Assembly (NCBI GenBank): GCA_030620935.1
Contig: JAUXIP010000055.1
Location: forward strand, 1 to 9,336
DNA: 9,336 bases
Origin: Deltaproteobacteria bacterium
GTDB taxonomy: Bacteria; Desulfobacterota_B; Binatia; UBA9968
Direction: 5' to 3'
Shown here: one piece after another, positions 1-4,847 of the stretch
Layout: every line of letters starts with the position of its first letter
Position numbering within the stretch: the stretch's first letter is position 1
Program-made: the position numbers and the translations under genes
The notes under the pieces: model-generated
The model's database searches: none
The model's input: only the letters and a program-made list of their open reading frames with translations
Told to the model about the DNA's origin: nothing

Positions 1-435
1 AGCTGGCGGCGCTTGCATCTTTGCTGCTGTTTGCTGGGAGATTTCCTCATCTAAAGTATCCACGAGATCATTCAACTTTGCGTATATCGAGTAGAACTTC
101 TCAAGCGCTGCTCTCGTCTTAGGACCGAGTAGCCCATCGACGGGGCCGGGATCAAAACCAGAGTCCTTCAGAAGCTTCTGCGCTTGTCGGATCTCCTCCT
201 TAGTAGGATCTTTTTTTAACGGACTGGCTATTGTATTGGACTCATCCTTGACAGGTTCTGTAGGTGGAAGAGGCTCGGCTACCACGGGCTCAGTGTGCTC
301 TTCGGAAACATGAGCTGGTAGCGTCTGTGTTTGTTGAGGTATTTCTTCCTCCACAGCTACTCCAAGTCTCTTGAGCGTTGCGCACCCCGAAAAGAAAACC
401 AACAAAAGCGCCATCAGAGCTATGTTTCCTGTCAT
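1..435 (-). CDS. Lipoprotein with peptidoglycan-binding domain (3' part off the window)
   Basis: Reading the minus strand from an ATG at 435 gives 145 codons open to the left edge, so the C-terminus is missing. An AAGGAG ribosome binding site (complement of 443-448) sits 7 nt before the ATG. The protein starts with a short hydrophobic signal (residues 5-16) ending FSGC, a lipobox-like site with Cys18, so it is probably a lipid-anchored envelope protein. Residues 30-75 are a Pro/Glu-rich linker. Residues 79-117 resemble the PG_binding_1 fold: a QAQKLLKDSGFDPG stretch followed by DGLLGPKTRAALEKF, the usual L..G..pG.vDG..G..T..A...F pattern. The rest is helical and Gln/Ala-rich. Such proteins usually attach to peptidoglycan and carry a partner domain, which may lie beyond the edge. 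The short plus-strand ORF on the opposite strand (331-531) is a shadow. Confidence 0.8.
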   Translation of the reverse strand, partial: MTGNIALMALLLVFFSGCATLKRLGVAVEEEIPQQTQTLPAHVSEEHTEPVVAEPLPPTEPVKDESNTIASPLKKDPTKEEIRQAQKLLKDSGFDPGPVDGLLGPKTRAALEKFYSIYAKLNDLVDTLDEEISQQTAAKMQAPPA

Positions 436-733
436 GATGAATCTCCTTATTGTTTGTATTTCCGTATACTTACCTACCTCGGCAGACCGTTTTTGAGTAA
501 GTATGCAAGTGACATGCCGGATAGAGCCTGATCCAAAAGCCCGGAAAAACAGCAACTTGGCCGGCTTCTACGGCCCATGCCTGCCGCAGATTAGGTACAT
601 ACTTGTTCGGCCCATGGGCTAAAATTGTTAGGTTGCTATGAACTTGAGGGAGAATTTAAGCCTGTGGAAAAGCTCTCGGCAGAGAGGGTTGGTTACGAGG
701 CGATGTTACGAGGAACGAGGTCAAAAAAGTTTG
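436..733. other. Gene-poor intergenic stretch
   Basis: No convincing gene lies here. It holds the upstream region of the minus-strand lipoprotein gene, an 8-bp inverted repeat (466-504), a 10-bp palindrome GCCCATGGGC (610-619) and two direct copies of CGGCCCATG (571-579 and 608-616). An open frame beginning with TTG at 625 runs into the next gene, but it has no ribosome binding site and a promoter lies inside it, so I treat it as untranslated. Confidence 0.45.
466..504. promoter_or_regulatory. Inverted repeat, possible operator for the 1-435 gene
   Basis: ATACTTAC (466-473) and its exact reverse complement GTAAGTAT (497-504) are separated by 23 nt, about 31 bp centre to centre or roughly three helical turns. 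They lie 31-69 bp upstream of the minus-strand lipoprotein start, where a transcription factor could act. A partial third copy, ATACTT, is at 599-604. The match is short and may be chance. Confidence 0.25.
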
Positions 734-761
734 TTGACTTTGGCGTGTGTAGAGATATACA
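734..761 (+). promoter_or_regulatory. Sigma70-like promoter for the 805 gene
   Basis: TTGACT (734-739) is followed after a 16-bp spacer by TATACA (756-761). The -35 box matches consensus at five of six positions and the -10 box at four. The predicted transcript begins near 768, leaving a leader of about 37 nt to the ATG at 805. This supports 805 over 625 as the start of the following gene. Confidence 0.5.
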
Positions 762-790
762 GGGCCTTACATCCCACCTTGGAAAGAACA

Positions 791-796
791 GGGAGG
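791..796 (+). promoter_or_regulatory. Ribosome binding site deciding the 805 start
   Basis: GGGAGG lies 8 nt before the ATG at 805. No comparable site precedes the TTG at 625. Confidence 0.65.
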
Positions 797-804
797 AACG
801 TCCA

Positions 805-1011
805 ATGGGAGCTCCGGCCAAGCAAGAGGGGATTACTCTCGAGGGTCTGCTGAGATCGAGATTGGACTCCACGGACCCTCTGGCAAAGATCCTTGCAAAA
901 GTCCTGATCGAAAAAGGGATTATCACCACCCCTGAGCTGATGAAGAAGATTCTCGAAGAGACGGGGGGCGATCAAATTATAGATAGTAGAGGCAAGAAAT
1001 GGATTAGATAG
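805..1011 (+). CDS. Small soluble protein of unknown function (68 aa)
   Basis: The ATG at 805 has a strong GGGAGG site 8 nt upstream and a promoter about 45 bp upstream. The same frame is open back to a TTG at 625, but that would place the promoter inside the gene. The 68-aa product has no signal peptide or membrane segment. Residues 24-52 look like two amphipathic helices joined by a short turn (LAKILAKVLIEKGIITTPELMKK split around GII), and the C-terminus is basic and Trp-containing. The helix-turn-helix pattern with an EKG turn superficially resembles small segments seen in nitrile hydratase alpha subunits, but the protein is far too short for that and I do not assign a function. It may be transcribed with the two genes that follow. 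Confidence 0.6.
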   Translation: MGAPAKQEGITLEGLLRSRLDSTDPLAKILAKVLIEKGIITTPELMKKILEETGGDQIIDSRGKKWIR

Positions 1012-1078
1012 GACACCAGCGACAATCTTCTTATGCTCCCGCGCTTTGGTTTTTGTTAGGCAGCTACAGAGTTACGAC

Positions 1079-1279
1079 GTGAGTCGAAAAAGTTACGCTT
1101 TGACGGTCGGTCTGGTCTTTCTGACCATAGCCGTCCTTCACCTACTTAGGATCCTCCTCCGTTGGGACGCAGTCATCGGAGGCTGGGCAGTGCCTCAGTG
1201 GGTTAGTTGGACGGCTCTTATTATCGCGGGCTTTCTCGCCTACCACGGGCTTAGATTAAGTAGAAGCAATCAGGCCTAA
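1079..1279 (+). CDS. Small two-helix membrane protein, unknown function (66 aa)
   Basis: The GTG at 1079 gives a 66-aa protein with a short basic N-terminus (VSRKS) and a weak AGAG site 7 nt upstream. A TTG at 1046 would add 11 residues but has no ribosome binding site. There are two hydrophobic segments, about residues 7-27 and 41-59. The connecting loop holds RWDAVIGGWAVPQWVSW, rich in Trp and Gly. The C-terminus (RLSRSNQA) is basic, so both ends are probably cytoplasmic. Compact two-helix proteins with this GGW..P.WVSW loop occur in other bacteria to my recollection, but I know no function. It lies 67 bp after the 805 gene on the same strand. Confidence 0.6.
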   Translation: MSRKSYALTVGLVFLTIAVLHLLRILLRWDAVIGGWAVPQWVSWTALIIAGFLAYHGLRLSRSNQA

Positions 1280-1338
1280 GCTCCTAATCCGCAATCACTT
1301 TCTTCCTTACTCATCTACAATGTGGTACTTGTAGCACG

Positions 1339-1983
1339 ATGAAAAAGATCCACTACTTGTTCTTCGCCGTTCTCTTCGGCTGCAGCTCTCCTATTGTGAG
1401 TCCAGGGATGACGTTTTTACAAAGTCTTAATCAATATCGAGAAGAGGTAAGCTTGCTTGAAGACAGGCCGGATCGGTGGCCCTATAGACAAGGGCTGGCG
1501 GAAAGGCTGAAGGCTCAGTACGCGCTCACATTCGGGAGGTCCGTAGAGTTCAATCGCATGGCGGATCTGGACTTCAGGAGGAGAGATTTTGAGATCACCT
1601 TGCGCAATCCGTCTTTGAAGCCGGAGCGCGGCCGTGAGATCAGGGAGGAGTTGGTCCAGATCAACAAGAACATGGAGGACTTAAAAGCGGCGGTCAGGAA
1701 GCAAATAGCGGATGCGGAGTGGAAGGCACCCAGAGACGAGCCCCAACAGATCGAGCCCATCGCGGCCATCGGTCTTCTGACTTTGGCCATCGACGAGTTC
1801 ACATCCCCTGCCACCCCCAGTCAGACATTTCATCCCTCAACCAAAGTCGGCGAGTATACCGTCGCGGATCGCGGCGATTTCTCAACCGTCAGGACTCCCG
1901 AGAACCGACTTTATCACTGCACCCGTATCCTCCTTGACGAGGGGGCCAACATAAAATGCAACCTGCCCGGCAGTAGTCAGTAG
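1339..1983 (+). CDS. Putative lipoprotein of unknown function (214 aa)
   Basis: The ATG at 1339 starts a product with a lysine-led signal (MKKIHYLFFAVLFGC) whose LFGC matches a lipobox, predicting lipidation of Cys15 and an envelope location. No strong ribosome binding site precedes the start; a TACAAT -10-like hexamer is at 1316-1321 without a good -35. Residues 30-130 are charged and probably helical, including a likely coiled-coil stretch at 95-125 (basic and acidic residues around REELVQINKNMEDLK). The C-terminal part (165-214) is short, probably beta-rich, and has two cysteines (194 and 207) that could form a disulfide. I recognise no family. It ends 100 bp before the convergent Rieske gene. 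Confidence 0.7.
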   Translation: MKKIHYLFFAVLFGCSSPIVSPGMTFLQSLNQYREEVSLLEDRPDRWPYRQGLAERLKAQYALTFGRSVEFNRMADLDFRRRDFEITLRNPSLKPERGREIREELVQINKNMEDLKAAVRKQIADAEWKAPRDEPQQIEPIAAIGLLTLAIDEFTSPATPSQTFHPSTKVGEYTVADRGDFSTVRTPENRLYHCTRILLDEGANIKCNLPGSSQ

Positions 1984-2018
1984 GGATCGCAGGGTTCCAG
2001 CTTTAATAGCGACTGAGT

Positions 2019-2067
2019 GGCCGTTGGTTTTCGTCTTTGACGGCCGAACAATGTTACGCAAGGCCGT
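2019..2067. other. Alternative hairpins in the convergent gap
   Basis: GGCCGT (2019-2024), ACGGCC (2040-2045) and GGCCGT (2062-2067) allow two mutually exclusive 6-bp stems that share the middle arm. The position between two converging genes suits a terminator, but neither strand has a run of T after the stem, so an intrinsic terminator is doubtful. Confidence 0.25.
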
Positions 2068-2083
2068 TTACAGATCCCGTAAA

Positions 2084-3259
2084 TCACGCCTGCGCTTTGT
2101 GCGCCGCCGCGAATGAGTACGCCGTGTAGCCTTCGGGGATCAGGCGGATGACGTCGTCTTTTGCCGGATCCATGTTGACGCCGATGGGATCACCGCCGAT
2201 CTCCACGGCGCGGATCTGGTCGCGCAGCAGTTTGCGGAACATGGTAATTCCGCGGTCTGATTCGCCCAGGTGTTCTTTCTCGCGGTCGGCGATGGGTCCC
2301 TGGGTCTCCCAAGCCATGTGGTCCTGGCTGGTGAAATGGTCCAAATGAAACTCGCCTGTATTGTCTTTAGTGGCGATAAACTCTATCGGCGGATCTTCGG
2401 GTTGCTTCGCTACGCTGCCGTCCTTGGTGGGGCTGAAGCGGTACTGGTAGACCTGAGTGTTGTAGTCGTCGATCGGAGTGCGGAAATGCAGGGCGTAGCC
2501 GATTCGCACCGGGACGAAGAGGATGTCGGGGAAGATGAGCGGGTGGGGAGCTTCTTCAGGAACGTTGTCGCCGGCAAAGATTCTTTGCTTTTGGATTCCC
2601 GCCCATGTCGGCTCAACCACCAGCTCGAACTCTATCTTGCTAACCATTTGATAGTGAAAGGGCACATGGTCGGGGTCGCCCTTGAGCATCAGAGTGTGCG
2701 AATGGAGATAATAGGTATGGTTGGGATCGACGGAGTTCTCCATCGCCTGGAGCCAGTTGCAGCGTAAGACCTCGCAAATATCCACTTTTTTCACTCCATC
2801 TTGGCGCACGAGGAGGTCCCATTTGGGCGGGATAGGTTTCTTTTCCAGAGGTCCCATGTAGGTGAACAATAGTCCGGCCAATTTCACCACCGGGTACGCC
2901 GGATGGCGGATCTTTTCCTTGAACCCGGCCTCCGGGTTTTCAAAGGGCTGCTCCAGGCAATTGCCGCGGGCGTCGTACTTCCATCCATGATAGGAGCAGC
3001 GAATACCGTCCTCTTCGACGAATCCGTAATACAAGGATACGCCCCGGTGCGAGCACTTCTCGCCGACGAGACCGTAATTTCCCTTGCGATCCCGATAGAG
3101 CACCAAATTTTCGCCCAAGACCCTTACTTTCTTCTTGGGTTTCTCATTGCTCAGCTCCGACGCCACGGCGACCACGTGCCAGTAGCGCCTGAGCAGTCGG
3201 CCAGCCTGAGTTCCCGGTCCGACGCGCGCGAGCAATTCGTTATCTTCTTGACTAAGCAT
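2084..3259 (-). CDS. Rieske non-heme iron oxygenase, alpha subunit
   Basis: This 391-aa protein is a complete ring-hydroxylating oxygenase alpha subunit of the phthalate 4,5-dioxygenase-like type. Such enzymes use O2 and electrons from a reductase to hydroxylate or demethylate aromatic or related ring compounds. The N-terminal Rieske domain (about 28-135) has the [2Fe-2S] ligands Cys69, His71, Cys88 and His91 (C-x-H-x16-C-x2-H). The catalytic domain has Asp178-x2-His181-x4-His186: Asp178 is the expected bridge to the Rieske centre and the two His bind the mononuclear iron. Asp313, in a QDHMAWETQG stretch, is the likely third ligand. Conserved DREKEHLGESDRGI follows (325-338). The ATG at 3259 has an AGGAG site 9 nt upstream. 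It lies 23 nt after the bicupin gene, so the two are probably one operon. No ferredoxin or reductase gene is in the window. The substrate cannot be read from the sequence. Confidence 0.9.
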   Translation of the reverse strand: MLSQEDNELLARVGPGTQAGRLLRRYWHVVAVASELSNEKPKKKVRVLGENLVLYRDRKGNYGLVGEKCSHRGVSLYYGFVEEDGIRCSYHGWKYDARGNCLEQPFENPEAGFKEKIRHPAYPVVKLAGLLFTYMGPLEKKPIPPKWDLLVRQDGVKKVDICEVLRCNWLQAMENSVDPNHTYYLHSHTLMLKGDPDHVPFHYQMVSKIEFELVVEPTWAGIQKQRIFAGDNVPEEAPHPLIFPDILFVPVRIGYALHFRTPIDDYNTQVYQYRFSPTKDGSVAKQPEDPPIEFIATKDNTGEFHLDHFTSQDHMAWETQGPIADREKEHLGESDRGITMFRKLLRDQIRAVEIGGDPIGVNMDPAKDDVIRLIPEGYTAYSFAAAHKAQA

Positions 3260-3282
3260 GGGGATAAGCTCCTCTTATTTTT

Positions 3283-4452
3283 CTATGTGTCTCGCTCGCT
3301 CGTCGGTCCCGCCTCGCCGGTGCACCAGGGACCAAACGCCTTCATCCTGCACGGTGCGCCGTGGGCCGCGAGGTCCCTTTCGAAGATCTCGTGAATCTTC
3401 CGGTCTTCGTCCTCGTACTCGATCTGCCAGCCGCCTTCCTTGATGCTCCGATCGGCGTACACATTGCCACCGCCCCTTGGCGCGTAAAGACCCATATCGC
3501 CGGGCCTGAGCGCCAGGTAGCGGGCCCGATCGGTCCCGGTATTGAAGTGCTGGTGAAAACAGTTGTCGCTGGGAACAATGACCATGGATCCGAGTTGCCA
3601 GTCGCACTTGACCATGTCGGAGCGGTCTTCCTTGGTCCAGACCAAGGAGAAGCCACCGGAGCCGCTGAGCAGCACTAGGTGCGCGCCCGGGCCGTGGCGG
3701 TGGGCTTTCTTGTACGTGCCCACGGGGAACTCGGAAATATGACTCTTCACATTGTTTTCGGCCATCTCCAGCATGGCGTTGATGCCGCCAGCGCCCCTCT
3801 CCTTCCAGCCGTATAACCGCATGTCCGGCGCGTTGGCGATGAAATTGGACTCCCAGATCCGCCGGTTGAAGAGCTTGCCGTTGCCACTGAAGTAGTCCTC
3901 CTCGCCCGAATAGCGGGAGCGGAAGATGAAATCGCAGTTGAAGATGAATTCTTCGTTCCGGTAGAGGCGCATCATGGGAGGCGCGTTGGTCACGGCGATA
4001 TAACGGGCAGGCTCGTCACCGCTGCCGTTAAAGTTCTGGTACCACGCGTTGAGCGGAATGCAAAAGAGGCTTCCGGCGTGCCACTCAAAAGTCTGCTTGC
4101 GCTTCTCGTCTCTGTCACCTTGCCAGATCGTCGTTGCGCCACGGCCCGAGACCACATAGATCGCGAGCTCGTACATATGGTGCTCCGGCTCGGACTTGCC
4201 CCCGGGCTTGATCTCGACGACATGACAGTCGTTGGGCATGGTGCGGTTGACGATGTGGATGACTGCGCCGTGGCCCCCCTTACGCTCCCACGGTCCCAGT
4301 TCGATCTTCGCTAAACTCGGAAAGTAGAAGTCCTTATAGACTTTGACGCCTTCCTTTTGCAGCCACGCCTCGTAGGCGTCCACTCTTTTGTAATCTTCAA
4401 GCCCCTCCTTGGGGGTCTCGGCGACATTCATGTCAGTACCTCGCATTACCAC
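3283..4452 (-). CDS. Bicupin protein, possible metal-dependent dioxygenase
   Basis: The 389-aa product has two cupin domains, about residues 75-155 and 240-315. The second fits the cupin motifs: G245-x5-H251-x-H253, with His258 where Glu is usual, then G288-x5-P294 and His300-x3-N304, giving a three- or four-His metal site. The first is degenerate: only His92 and Glu95 line up well, and Tyr138 stands where the last His ligand is expected. An active C-terminal and weakened N-terminal site would be unlike gentisate dioxygenases, where the N-terminal cupin is usually catalytic. The gene leads the operon with the Rieske oxygenase, so a role in the same pathway (ring cleavage, isomerisation or accessory) is likely but unproven. 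Start: GTG at 4452 has GAGGAGGA (complement of 4461-4468) 8 nt upstream; an ATG at 4446 and an ATG at 4431, with its own GAGG, are alternatives shortening the protein by 2 or 7 residues. Confidence 0.82.
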   Translation of the reverse strand: MVMRGTDMNVAETPKEGLEDYKRVDAYEAWLQKEGVKVYKDFYFPSLAKIELGPWERKGGHGAVIHIVNRTMPNDCHVVEIKPGGKSEPEHHMYELAIYVVSGRGATTIWQGDRDEKRKQTFEWHAGSLFCIPLNAWYQNFNGSGDEPARYIAVTNAPPMMRLYRNEEFIFNCDFIFRSRYSGEEDYFSGNGKLFNRRIWESNFIANAPDMRLYGWKERGAGGINAMLEMAENNVKSHISEFPVGTYKKAHRHGPGAHLVLLSGSGGFSLVWTKEDRSDMVKCDWQLGSMVIVPSDNCFHQHFNTGTDRARYLALRPGDMGLYAPRGGGNVYADRSIKEGGWQIEYEDEDRKIHEIFERDLAAHGAPCRMKAFGPWCTGEAGPTSERDT

Positions 4453-4557
4453 TATTGAAATCCTCCTCGGCTAAAAATCAGCGAATTTTGTCTTTGAGCT
4501 CGCCCGCCGTGAAGCCAGGTTATGGCATAGGAGCCTTTTAAGCCGCGTGCCTCGTTC
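4453..4557 (-). other. 5' leader of the bicupin-Rieske operon
   Basis: From the predicted start point near 4557 to the GTG at 4452 there are about 105 nt of untranslated leader. It has a short TGGC/GCCA hairpin and ends in a strong GAGGAGGA site. I recognise no known riboswitch fold. Confidence 0.35.
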
Positions 4558-4564
4558 CTTTGGA

Positions 4565-4592
4565 ATTATCCGGTATCGGCCTAGTTTGTCAA
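4565..4592 (-). promoter_or_regulatory. Strong sigma70-like promoter of the bicupin-Rieske operon
   Basis: On the minus strand a perfect TTGACA (complement of 4587-4592) is followed by a 16-bp spacer and GATAAT (complement of 4565-4570, five of six consensus bases). A second TTGACA lies 13 bp further upstream (complement of 4600-4605), too far for this -10 box. This is the best promoter in the window and points into the bicupin gene. Confidence 0.6.
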
Positions 4593-4660
4593 CGAGCGGT
4601 GTCAAGTGGGGGTAGGCAACCCTTCTTCTGTCTCCTGCCATTTTTATCCCGCGTCCAAGG

Positions 4661-4689
4661 CTACAAAAAGTCCAGATCTCTGGTATAAT
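4661..4689 (+). promoter_or_regulatory. Extended -10 promoter candidate for the topoisomerase VI operon
   Basis: TGGTATAAT (4681-4689) contains a perfect TATAAT preceded by the TGn extension that can compensate for a weak -35; the hexamer 17 bp upstream is only CTACAA (4661-4666). The predicted transcript has a leader of about 150 nt before top6B. A second perfect TATAAT at 4756-4761 lacks both the TGn extension and a -35 box. The two candidates cannot be separated by sequence alone. Confidence 0.4.
4672..4683. promoter_or_regulatory. Short dyad overlapping the -10 region, possible operator
   Basis: CCAGA-TC-TCTGG is a perfect 5-bp dyad with a 2-bp centre. Its right arm shares TGG with the extended -10 element. 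A protein bound here would block the promoter. The dyad is short, so chance is possible. Confidence 0.2.
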
Positions 4690-4763
4690 TGCTACTACTC
4701 CACATCTCGAAAGTGAGACCTTCTGGTAAAAGATCCTTCCCTAATTGCGGAGGCGTATAATTC

Positions 4764-4820
4764 CAGTTTCTAGTCTCTTGTTTCTGGCCTGGTCAACTAG
4801 AAACTTGAAACTAAAAACTA
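4764..4820. repeat. 57-bp imperfect inverted repeat upstream of top6B
   Basis: Arms of 24 nt at 4764-4787 and 4797-4820 match at 18 of 24 positions across a 9-nt loop. Both arms are built of AGTTTC/CTAG-like units (for example CAGTTTCTAG on the left, CTAGAAACTTGAAAC on the right). Three of the mismatches become G-U pairs in a minus-strand transcript, so the stem is more stable as minus-strand RNA. It ends 27 bp before the top6B ATG and lies in its predicted leader. Confidence 0.55.
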
Positions 4821-4847
4821 TGAATCAACACCCTGTGGAAAGAAGAG

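Noticed and set aside
331..531. Plus-strand 66-codon frame overlapping the lipoprotein start
   Set aside because: It is opposite a better-supported lipoprotein gene, and its composition is not protein-like.
625..804. N-terminal extension of the 805 gene from a TTG at 625
   Set aside because: There is no ribosome binding site at 625, whereas a GGGAGG site precedes 805 and a promoter lies at 734-761 inside the extension.
2270..2767. Plus-strand 165-codon frame opposite the Rieske gene
   Set aside because: It is antisense to the catalytic domain of a clear oxygenase, and has no motif or ribosome binding site.
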